A DNA stretch of 5,567 nucleotides from Christensenellaceae bacterium. GTDB lineage: Bacteria > Bacillota > Clostridia > Christensenellales > SZUA-584. Each line of letters begins with the position of its first letter. Position 1 is the stretch's first letter. The notes beneath the pieces were generated by a model. That model saw nothing but the letters and a program-made list of their open reading frames with translations, did not search any database and had not been told where the DNA came from. Positions 1 through 5,567 of this stretch are shown piece by piece. The translations under genes were made by a program, and so were the position numbers. Location: contig JAAXZP010000266.1 in the NCBI GenBank assembly GCA_012719815.1, forward strand, positions 1-5,567, written 5' to 3'.

Positions 1-820
1 CCATCAGCGCCACGCGGTGGGCCATATCTTCGGGCACGTCCCGCTCGACAAGGCTGGTGTAAAGGCTGAGAATATCGGGCGGCAGCGTCAGCGCCGGGTC
101 GCTGGTCATCAGGCCCATGCGGTTCGCAACCGCCTGTACGGTATTTTTCAGCGAGGCAATTTCATCCCGCAGCGGCTCCGGCACAGCCTGGTATTCCACA
201 ACCGCAGGCCGCGGCTCAGACGCCGGCTTTTCCTCCGCCCGGCTTTGCAACCGTTCCGCGGCAGGAGTCCAAACAGCTTCCGCTTTGGGCACGGATGCAG
301 GCTCCGCCTTTACGGGAGCCTCCCGCAGGGGTACATTCTCCGGCTCAATAACAGCCGTCGATATCGGAGAGGCTGACTCCGCAGCCTGTTTTGCCGCGTC
401 GCGCAGGTTCAGCACCGGGAATATCACCGGCTCAAGCTTTCCGGTCGGGATGTCGGTCGGGATGTCCGTATCCTCACGTTTGTCCGCACTCTCGGCGCGG
501 TCGGTTTCGGCACGGGCGGCGGGCTCAGGCCGGGCGGCAACGGCAGCGTAGCGCGCAGCCACCCGCTGCAACGGCTGCGGCGTCGGCCGGGCAGCAGGCG
601 CCGGCCCTTGTGGCTTTGAAGACGCGGGTGCATCCGCATTCTTCCGGGCGGCGGACGGATCATACGCTGCCACCACTTCCACGCCCTGCTTGAACAGGCC
701 GCCGATGCCTTTGCTGCGCACCGGGTTGCTGTCCAGTATCACCGCGTCCGGTCCGATTTCGTCCCGTATCATTTTCATGGCTTCCTGCATGTTAGCCGCT
801 ACAAACCGTTTGACAACCAA
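1..820 (-). CDS. flhF: Flagellar SRP-type GTPase FlhF (N-terminal part, 3' end outside window)
   Basis: FlhF is a signal-recognition-particle-type GTPase that sets the site and number of flagella, usually together with FlhG. The frame runs from TTG at 820-818 to the window edge, giving 273 complete codons without a stop. The N-terminus matches FlhF: VKRFVAANMQEAMKMIRDEI (3-22), GPDAVILDSNPV (23-34), then GIGGLFKQGVEVVAAYD (38-54). Residues 55-215 are a low-complexity Pro/Ala/Glu linker, likely disordered. From about 216 a helical stretch begins, and SLYTSLVERDVPEDMAHRVA (252-271) resembles the start of the N domain. The P-loop and GTPase domain lie beyond the window, so they cannot be checked. 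TTG is chosen because TAG lies immediately upstream in frame and the next start (ATG, residue 11) would cut the conserved N-terminus. The linker suggests a protein longer than Bacillus FlhF. Confidence 0.93.
   Translation of the reverse strand, partial: MVVKRFVAANMQEAMKMIRDEIGPDAVILDSNPVRSKGIGGLFKQGVEVVAAYDPSAARKNADAPASSKPQGPAPAARPTPQPLQRVAARYAAVAARPEPAARAETDRAESADKREDTDIPTDIPTGKLEPVIFPVLNLRDAAKQAAESASPISTAVIEPENVPLREAPVKAEPASVPKAEAVWTPAAERLQSRAEEKPASEPRPAVVEYQAVPEPLRDEIASLKNTVQAVANRMGLMTSDPALTLPPDILSLYTSLVERDVPEDMAHRVALM
443..466. repeat. 12-bp perfect tandem duplication within flhF
   Basis: The unit GGTCGGGATGTC occurs twice back to back (443-454 and 455-466, plus strand). It is a multiple of three and lies in frame, so it duplicates four residues, D-I-P-T, at FlhF positions 119-126 within the low-complexity linker. 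It looks like a replication-slippage event that a disordered linker tolerates. Confidence 0.85.
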
Positions 821-2866
821 CTAGAAAGTCACCGTCCAATCCGATAAGATTTCCACATTGGGTTCCAGCTCGTTGTATGAAAGCACCACCAGCTCCGGGC
901 ATATCTGCGCCGACATGTTCTTGACCTGCCTGCGTATCATGGGCGAGGTGATCACCATCGGCGATATTCCCAGGCTGAGGAAGTGGTCTATGCCCTTCTT
1001 CAGGTTCGCCAGGAACCGCTGCATCTGCGCCGGCTCTATGGCGACGCCGCCGCCCTTGTCGGGCCGCAGGCTGTTGGACAGTATTTTTTCTGCTTCCGGG
1101 TTGATGGTGATCACCCGCGCCCTGCCGTCCGGGATAAAGCTTCTGGTGATGGCGCGTTTCAGCCTCTGCCGCACGTATTCCGTCAGCACATCGGTATCGT
1201 GCGTGATGTTGCCGTAGTCGCCCAGTATCTCCAGTATGGAGGCCATATCGCGGATGGACACGCCCTCACGCAGCAGGTTGGCAAGCACCTTCTGCACCTC
1301 GCCGACAGTAAACATCTTGGGCACCACTTCTTCCACCAGCGCGGGCTGTTGCTTTTTGAGGTTGTCGATAAGGGTCTGCACCTGCTGGCGGCCCAGCAAC
1401 TCGTCGGCGTGGCGCTTGATGACCTCCATCAGATGCGTGGAGATCACGGAAGGCACGTCGATGGTGGTGTAACCTTTAAGCTCCGCCTTTTCGCGGTCCG
1501 CCTCGGCGATCCACAGAGCGGGCAGGCCGAACGTCGGCTCCACCGTCTCGATGCCGTCGATGGGCTCGTCCACGTCTTCCGGCTTGAGCGCCAGGTAATG
1601 CCCCAGCATCACTTCGCCCCGGGCCACCTCAAAGCCCTTGATCTTGATCACGTATTCGCGCGTGCCCAGCTGGATGTTGTCGCGCAGCCGCACGATGGGC
1701 ACGATAATGCCGAGGTCCAGCGCGCACTGACGGCGTATCATCACAACGCGGTCCAGAAGGTCGCCGCCCTGCGATGTATCCACCAGCGATATCAGGCCGT
1801 AGCCGAACTCCATCTCAATAAGGTCCACATGCAGCAGCGACGTGACGCTCTCGGGCTTGCGCTTTTCGGCAGCAGTCGTTTCCGCCAGGTCTTTCTGCTC
1901 CGCCGCCTGCGCTTTCTTGGCCTTGCTGGACTTGACGTAGCCCACGATGGGCAGTATGACGGCCAGCAGCAGCATGGGCACTTTGGGCAGCCCGGGTATC
2001 AGGCTGATCAGCGCCAGCATACCGCCCAGCACATAGAATCCCGATGGGTTGCCGAGCATCTGGTTCGACAGGTCCTGTCCGAAGCTTTCCTTGCTGGCCG
2101 CGCGCGGCACGATGATGCCCGTCGCGGTGGATACCAGCAGCGCCGGTATCTGACTGCTCAGACCGTCGCCCACGGTGGCCAGCGTATACACTCGGATCAC
2201 CTGGTCGAAGGGCATCGCCTTTCCGGACACGCCCAACAGGCCCACGATGATACCGCCGACGATGTTGATTATGGTAATAATGATGCCGATGATGGCGTCG
2301 CCTTTTACGAACTTGGAAGCGCCGTCCATTGCGCCGTAGAAGTTCGCCTCGCGCTGGATCTCCTGCCGGCGTTCGCGCGCCTCATCCTCGGTGATGTTGC
2401 CGGCGGAGAGGTCCGCGTCGATGGCCATCTGCTTGCCGGGCATCGCGTCCAATGTGAACCGCGCGGCCACTTCGGACACGCGCTCCGCGCCTTTGGTGAT
2501 GACGATGAACTGCACCGCAACGATGATAAGGAATATCACCAAACCGACAACCAGGTTGCCGCCCACCACGAATTCGCCGAACGCCTGGATCACATGTCCG
2601 GCATTGCCGCCGTTGCCCAGTATCAGCCGTGTGGAGGCAATGTTGAGCGCCAGCCGGAACAGCGTGACAATGAGCAGCACTGTCGGGAAGGTGGAAAACT
2701 CCAGCGTCTTTTTGACGAACAGAGAGGTCAGCAGTATCAGCAGCGATATCGTGATGTTGGTGATGATGAAGATATCGAGCAAATCGGGCGACAGCGGTAC
2801 GATGATGAGCAGTATGACAGCCAGCACCAGCACCGCAATCAGTATGTCTGTCTTTTTAAGTTTCAT
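821..2866 (-). CDS. flhA: Flagellar export apparatus ring protein FlhA
   Basis: FlhA is the largest export-gate component. Its membrane part conducts protons and its cytoplasmic part forms a nonameric ring that docks chaperone-substrate complexes. The product is 681 aa, a normal family length. About eight membrane segments fall within residues 7-312, with the conserved TLFRLALNIASTRLILGNG block (68-86). The FHIPEP-family signature is at 129-152 (RVSEVAARFTLDAMPGKQMA begins it). FVKGDAI (186-192) contains D190, the likely counterpart of the aspartate implicated in proton use (D208 in Salmonella). A charged Ala/Lys/Glu linker (312-340) leads to the soluble domain (about 341-681), which includes GDYGNITHDTD (549-559). 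The start is the ATG overlapping the flhB TAA, with AGGAGG 9 bases upstream. The stop TAG directly abuts the flhF TTG in the same frame. Confidence 0.98.
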   Translation of the reverse strand: MKLKKTDILIAVLVLAVILLIIVPLSPDLLDIFIITNITISLLILLTSLFVKKTLEFSTFPTVLLIVTLFRLALNIASTRLILGNGGNAGHVIQAFGEFVVGGNLVVGLVIFLIIVAVQFIVITKGAERVSEVAARFTLDAMPGKQMAIDADLSAGNITEDEARERRQEIQREANFYGAMDGASKFVKGDAIIGIIITIINIVGGIIVGLLGVSGKAMPFDQVIRVYTLATVGDGLSSQIPALLVSTATGIIVPRAASKESFGQDLSNQMLGNPSGFYVLGGMLALISLIPGLPKVPMLLLAVILPIVGYVKSSKAKKAQAAEQKDLAETTAAEKRKPESVTSLLHVDLIEMEFGYGLISLVDTSQGGDLLDRVVMIRRQCALDLGIIVPIVRLRDNIQLGTREYVIKIKGFEVARGEVMLGHYLALKPEDVDEPIDGIETVEPTFGLPALWIAEADREKAELKGYTTIDVPSVISTHLMEVIKRHADELLGRQQVQTLIDNLKKQQPALVEEVVPKMFTVGEVQKVLANLLREGVSIRDMASILEILGDYGNITHDTDVLTEYVRQRLKRAITRSFIPDGRARVITINPEAEKILSNSLRPDKGGGVAIEPAQMQRFLANLKKGIDHFLSLGISPMVITSPMIRRQVKNMSAQICPELVVLSYNELEPNVEILSDWTVTF
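829..833 (-). promoter_or_regulatory. Probable weak ribosome binding site of flhF
   Basis: The coding strand reads GGTGA, matching the downstream half of the GGAGGTGA consensus, and ends 8 bases before the TTG at 820-818. It lies within the last codons of flhA. The match is short, so initiation may rely mainly on ribosomes terminating at the flhA stop. Confidence 0.45.
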
Positions 2867-3933
2867 TATCTGCGCCCTCCTCTCTTCATCCGGTACACAT
2901 AGGCCAACACCTCGGCCACCGCTTTATACAGATCCTCGGGAACTTCGTCGCCCACTTCACAGAAGAAATACAGCGCCCGGGCCAGAGGCTTGTTTTCCAC
3001 TATTTCCACCGAGCACTCGCGCGCCCGCTCCTTGATCTTTTGCGCCAGGTGGTCTTTGCCCTTGGCCACCACCACCGGCGCGTTATGCTTCTCTTCCTTG
3101 TACGACAGCGCCACCGCGTAATGCGTCGGGTTGGTGATGACCACGTCCGCCTCGGCCACTGCCTGCATCATGCGCATGCGGCTCATCTGCCGCTGCTTCT
3201 GCGCTATCCGCGACTTGGTCTGCGGATTGCCCTCAGTCAGCTTGTACTCTTCCTTAACCTCTTCCTTGGTCATCATCAGGTCTTTGTTGTACTTCCACCA
3301 CTGATACAGGTAGTCAAGCGGCCCGATGACGGCCATCGCAATCGCCAGCTTGAACGCCACGGCGATAATGGTCTCCACAAACGACGCCGATGCGAACGCC
3401 ACTTCCTGCCCCATCAGGGCCGGGAAGCCGCCCATGCGAGTTTCAAACTCGGAGTAGGCCACATACCCCAGCACGGCGGTTTTGAGCATCGCCTTTAAAA
3501 GGTCCACCAGCGTCCGCTTGGAGAATATCCGTTTAAATCCGCTGAGCGGGTTGATGCGGTCCAGCTTGGGCGTCAGAGCCTTGGTGGTAAACACAAAGCC
3601 CGACTGCAGCACGTTGAACACCACGCCGGTCACCATGCCCGCTCCCAGCAGCGGCAGCATGACCGTAATGAACATGATGGTCGCGTCCTTGAAAGACGCC
3701 TGCACCGCCGCGATGGTCAGCTTCTCCGGACCGGCGCTGGAGAAAAAGTGCCGCAACATATCGCGCATTCCTTCCACCATCTGGCCGCCGAATATCGACA
3801 GCACGCCGAACATCACGGCCAGCGAAAGCGCGGTGGAAAGCTCTACGCTCTTGACAACCTGGCCTTTCTCCCGGGCCTCCCGCTTTCGTCTTGGTGTGGC
3901 GTTTTCTGTTTTTTCGCCGCCCTGCATGCTCAT
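2866..3933 (-). CDS. flhB: Flagellar export switch protein FlhB
   Basis: FlhB wraps around the FliP/Q/R gate and switches export from rod/hook to filament substrates after autocleavage. The product is 355 aa, typical for the family. The N-terminus has the conserved GEKTENATPRRKREAREKGQ stretch (6-25), followed by about four membrane segments (near 33-50, 84-110, 144-162, 181-205). The cytoplasmic domain begins around 212 and carries the cleavage motif NPTH at 268-271 (bases 3132-3121), within VVITNPTHYAVAL; cleavage is expected between N268 and P269. The terminal part (PLARALYF, 315-322) is also typical. The start overlaps the fliR stop in ATGA and lacks a clear ribosome binding site, which points to coupled translation. 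A second ATG at residue 3 is an equally possible start. The stop TAA shares one base with the flhA ATG. Nothing appears damaged. Confidence 0.97.
   Translation of the reverse strand: MSMQGGEKTENATPRRKREAREKGQVVKSVELSTALSLAVMFGVLSIFGGQMVEGMRDMLRHFFSSAGPEKLTIAAVQASFKDATIMFITVMLPLLGAGMVTGVVFNVLQSGFVFTTKALTPKLDRINPLSGFKRIFSKRTLVDLLKAMLKTAVLGYVAYSEFETRMGGFPALMGQEVAFASASFVETIIAVAFKLAIAMAVIGPLDYLYQWWKYNKDLMMTKEEVKEEYKLTEGNPQTKSRIAQKQRQMSRMRMMQAVAEADVVITNPTHYAVALSYKEEKHNAPVVVAKGKDHLAQKIKERARECSVEIVENKPLARALYFFCEVGDEVPEDLYKAVAEVLAYVYRMKRGGRR
2876..2881 (-). promoter_or_regulatory. Ribosome binding site of flhA
   Basis: The coding strand reads AGGAGG, 9 bases upstream of the flhA ATG at 2866-2864. It lies inside the last codons of flhB, so flhA can initiate both by its own site and by coupling through the TAATG stop/start overlap. 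Confidence 0.85.
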
Positions 3934-4715
3934 GACGCCAGCCCCGCCAGCATGGTGTTAATGGACGAGAACATGTTGCGGAAAATCACGTCGGTAAAAC
4001 CCACATACACCGGTATAATCAGCAGCAATATAAGAAAGCCCAGCAGTATTTTCAGCGGTATGCCCACCACGAACACGTTCATCTGCGGTATGGCCCGCAC
4101 GATGAACCCCATCGCCACTTCGCCCAAAAGACCGGCCGCGATCATCGGCATGGCCACGTTCACCGCGAGCAGGAAAGCCAGTGCGAACACTTCCAGCGCC
4201 GCGAGGCCGATGGCGGGGTTTAAGCTCACCGCGCCCACCGGTATGTTTGAGAACGTCGAGCGCACGATGTAAATCAGTTGCAGGTGCCCGTTCACCCCGA
4301 AAAACGTGACCAGAAGTATCACGTTGAACATGGTGCCCGTCACCGGCACGCTGATGTTGTTCTGCACGTCAAACACGTTCACCATGCCGAAGCCCATCTG
4401 CATGTCCATCACCTGCCCGGCCGTGTGCACGATGGAGAAGAACAGCGTGGTCACATACCCCAGCACCAGCCCGAACAGCAGCTCCTTGAGGCACAGCATT
4501 GCGAATTCGATCACGCCGCTGTACCGTATCGAGGAGCCGTCCGGGTTCGCGGAGAACAGCACATACGTCACCATCACGCAGAACGCGATTTTAAGCAGAT
4601 TGGGCAGATTCTTCCGCCCGAAAATCGGCGACGAGATAATAAGCGCGCTCACGCGAAGCAGCATCAGTATGAATGTGTCAAGGTTCACCATTACCGCGCC
4701 GAATATCCCGCTCAT
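3930..4715 (-). CDS. fliR: Flagellar export gate protein FliR
   Basis: FliR is the single-copy subunit that closes the FliP pentamer in the flagellar type III export gate and contacts FlhB. The product is 261 aa, a normal length, and is almost wholly hydrophobic with about six membrane segments (roughly residues 9-31, 40-55, 68-98, 126-150, 172-205, 212-240). Family hallmarks are AGQVMDMQMGFGM (99-111) and IPQMNVFVVGIPLK (209-222). Residue 117 is V in an FDVQ context where related sequences usually have P. The ATG at 4715 is the first possible start, since an in-frame TGA lies 15 bases upstream with no start codon between. Only a weak ribosome binding site is visible, so translation probably depends on fliQ 7 bases upstream. 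The gene ends in ATGA, overlapping the flhB start by 4 bases. It is not fused to flhB, unlike in some clostridia. Confidence 0.96.
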   Translation of the reverse strand: MSGIFGAVMVNLDTFILMLLRVSALIISSPIFGRKNLPNLLKIAFCVMVTYVLFSANPDGSSIRYSGVIEFAMLCLKELLFGLVLGYVTTLFFSIVHTAGQVMDMQMGFGMVNVFDVQNNISVPVTGTMFNVILLVTFFGVNGHLQLIYIVRSTFSNIPVGAVSLNPAIGLAALEVFALAFLLAVNVAMPMIAAGLLGEVAMGFIVRAIPQMNVFVVGIPLKILLGFLILLLIIPVYVGFTDVIFRNMFSSINTMLAGLAS

Positions 4716-4722
4716 GTTTCCG

Positions 4723-4992
4723 TCACTTCAGCATTGATGTCGCATACCCGAACATGCGTGTGGAAAACTCTGTCATGTTGGACAGAATCATGCCGCCAAA
4801 CACCAGCAGCACCAGCAATATCGCAACGATTTTGGGCACAAACGCCAGCGTCTGCTCGTTGATCTGCGTCGTTGCCTGAAATATCGATATCACGACGCCC
4901 ACCACCATCGCCACGATCATGATGGGGGCCGCCACTGTCAGTATGGTGGTCACCGCGTCCTGCATCACGGTGATGATTTCCGCCTGTTCCAA
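4723..4992 (-). CDS. fliQ: Flagellar export gate protein FliQ
   Basis: FliQ is the small two-helix membrane subunit that packs around the outside of the FliP/FliR core in the flagellar type III export gate. The product is 89 aa, the usual family length. It has two hydrophobic helices (about residues 15-37 and 55-72) joined by the highly conserved loop, visible here as FQATTQINEQTLAFVPK (38-54). The start codon is TTG, not ATG; it is chosen because an AAAGGAGG site lies 9 bases upstream and because the N-terminus then aligns with the family (short polar start, then QDA at 11-13). The next in-frame ATG (residue 10) would remove conserved sequence. The stop TGA (4725-4723) is 7 bases before the fliR start. 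The gene lies in one operon with fliP upstream and fliR downstream. Confidence 0.97.
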   Translation of the reverse strand: MEQAEIITVMQDAVTTILTVAAPIMIVAMVVGVVISIFQATTQINEQTLAFVPKIVAILLVLLVFGGMILSNMTEFSTRMFGYATSMLK

Positions 4993-5043
4993 ACTGCCGT
5001 TCCTCCTTTGCCTTGTTTCACTAAAGTCCCTAAACGGCCTGCT
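4993..5043 (-). other. fliP-fliQ intergenic spacer
   Basis: This 51-base spacer is the longest non-coding stretch in the window. It contains the fliQ ribosome binding site and a 6-base inverted repeat: GCCGTT at 4996-5001 and AACGGC at 5033-5038 on the plus strand. There is no GC-rich hairpin followed by a T run, so it does not look like an intrinsic terminator. No convincing -35/-10 pair is visible. Read-through transcription from fliP into fliQ is the simplest reading. Confidence 0.6.
5002..5009 (-). promoter_or_regulatory. Strong ribosome binding site of fliQ
   Basis: On the coding strand this reads AAAGGAGG, a near-perfect match to the 16S anti-Shine-Dalgarno sequence. It ends 9 bases before the TTG at 4992-4990. 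No ATG or GTG lies in frame between the two, so this site fixes TTG as the fliQ start. Confidence 0.88.
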
Positions 5044-5567
5044 TTAACCAAAGCTGCTTATCAGCGTCTTTACCGTCAGCGTCCAGCCGTCCACCAGCAC
5101 CAACAGCAGCACCTTGAACGGCAGCGATATCACAATGGGCGGCAGCATCATCATGCCCATCGACATCAGCGCGCTCGACACGATCATGTCCAGCACGATA
5201 AACGGTATATAGAGAAGAAAACCTATCTGGAAACCGCGCTTGATTTCGCTGGTGATAAAAGCGGGTATCAGCGTGGTGTTGGCCACGTCGTCCACGCTTT
5301 TTATCTCATGGTCCTTTTCCGACACCGAGATGAAGAACTCCAGATCGTCCTTGTACGTCTGCTTGAGCATGAACGTGCGCACCGGTTTCATCGCCGCTTC
5401 AAACGCTTCTTCCTGCGTGATTTCGTTGGCCACATACGGCTGGTACGCGGTCTCGTTGATCTCGTCGATTACCGGCGACATGAGGAAAAACGTCAGGAAC
5501 AGCGCGAGGCCTATCAGCACCTGGTTGGGCGGCATCTGCTGCAGACCCAGGCCGTTGCGGATGAGCG
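5044..5567 (-). CDS. fliP: Flagellar export gate protein FliP (C-terminal part, 5' end outside window)
   Basis: FliP is the central polytopic subunit of the flagellar type III export gate, where FliP, FliQ and FliR assemble a helical pore at the centre of the MS ring. The reading frame is open at the window edge and gives 173 residues ending in TAA, about the last two thirds of a normal FliP of roughly 220-250 aa. The signal peptide and first membrane segment lie outside the window. Visible hallmarks are the N-G-L-G-L-Q-Q-x-P-P-N-Q-V stretch (partial residues 4-15), a membrane segment (16-31), a periplasmic charged region (32-95), FliP signature 1 starting PAFITSEIKRGFQIGF (101-116), signature 2 with D126 and MSMGMMMLPP (134-143), and a last hydrophobic helix (150-168). 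An internal ATG at 5535 should not be taken as the start, because ten in-frame conserved residues precede it. fliQ follows after 51 bases. No truncation or frameshift is visible. Confidence 0.97.
   Translation of the reverse strand, partial: LIRNGLGLQQMPPNQVLIGLALFLTFFLMSPVIDEINETAYQPYVANEITQEEAFEAAMKPVRTFMLKQTYKDDLEFFISVSEKDHEIKSVDDVANTTLIPAFITSEIKRGFQIGFLLYIPFIVLDMIVSSALMSMGMMMLPPIVISLPFKVLLLVLVDGWTLTVKTLISSFG

Noticed and set aside
117..693. Plus-strand and alternative minus-strand frames in the first 700 bases (Ala/Ser/Arg-rich products)
   Set aside because: The true gene is flhF on the minus strand, open from 820 to the window edge with a conserved FlhF N-terminus. The others come from its GC-rich Pro/Ala linker.
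983..2902. Very long open frame (639 codons) on the plus strand, antisense to flhA
   Set aside because: It lies opposite a full, motif-complete flhA. Its product is rich in His, Gln, Asp and Arg without domain-like order, as expected from the complement of a GC-biased membrane protein gene. No ribosome binding site or family resemblance was seen.
2391..3961. Several medium-length plus-strand frames opposite flhA, flhB and fliR
   Set aside because: All are shadows of the confirmed minus-strand genes; they are low-complexity, overlap one another and lack initiation signals.
5010..5043. Possible promoter or terminator between fliP and fliQ
   Set aside because: There is no plausible -35/-10 pair with proper spacing, and no GC-rich stem followed by a T run; the gap is only 51 bases within a conserved operon.
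5044..5535. Treating the ATG at 5535 as the start of a complete 163-aa protein
   Set aside because: Ten further in-frame codons to the window edge encode conserved FliP residues (N-G-L-G-L-Q-Q), so the gene is cut by the window and not short.
1..5567. Non-flagellar (injectisome) type III secretion system or other novel secretion system
   Set aside because: The presence of flhF after flhA, the FlhB and FlhA lengths and sequence motifs, and the gene order are all those of the flagellar apparatus.

Overview
The window is a contiguous piece of a flagellar export-apparatus operon, read entirely from the minus strand. In transcription order (high to low coordinates) it holds fliP (3' part), fliQ, fliR, flhB, flhA and flhF (5' part). 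The order fliP-fliQ-fliR-flhB-flhA-flhF is the one known from the long fla/che operons of Bacillus and many Clostridia. That order, the strong AGGAGG-type ribosome binding sites, the TTG start codons and the absence of a fliR-flhB fusion all suggest a motile, fairly GC-rich member of the Bacillota, most likely a clostridial lineage. Species cannot be read from the sequence. The isoleucine codon ATA is used often for a GC-rich genome, which may be a lineage trait.

Layout: positions 5567-5044 hold the C-terminal 173 residues of FliP. A 51-base gap (4993-5043) carries a near-ideal Shine-Dalgarno sequence for fliQ (4992-4723, TTG start). After 7 bases comes fliR (4715-3930), whose last four bases (ATGA) overlap the start of flhB (3933-2866). 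The flhB stop overlaps the flhA start by one base (TAATG; flhA 2866-821). The flhA stop codon TAG is followed directly, in the same reading frame, by a TTG that starts flhF (820-1, running off the window). There is no gene-free stretch above 51 bases. I saw no promoter, terminator, RNA gene, mobile element or CRISPR array.

How the genes work together: FliP, FliQ and FliR build the helical export gate in the inner membrane. FlhB wraps the gate and switches substrate specificity after cutting itself at its NPTH motif, which is intact here. FlhA forms the nonameric ring that couples proton flow to substrate unfolding and docking. FlhF is an SRP-type GTPase that sets where and how many flagella are built. 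Every diagnostic motif inside the window is present, so the operon looks functional.

I found no undescribed system. The points worth a second look are modest: the same-frame flhA-TAG-TTG-flhF junction, the two TTG starts, a possible weak RNA structure around the fliQ ribosome binding site, and a 12-bp tandem duplication inside the long low-complexity linker of FlhF.
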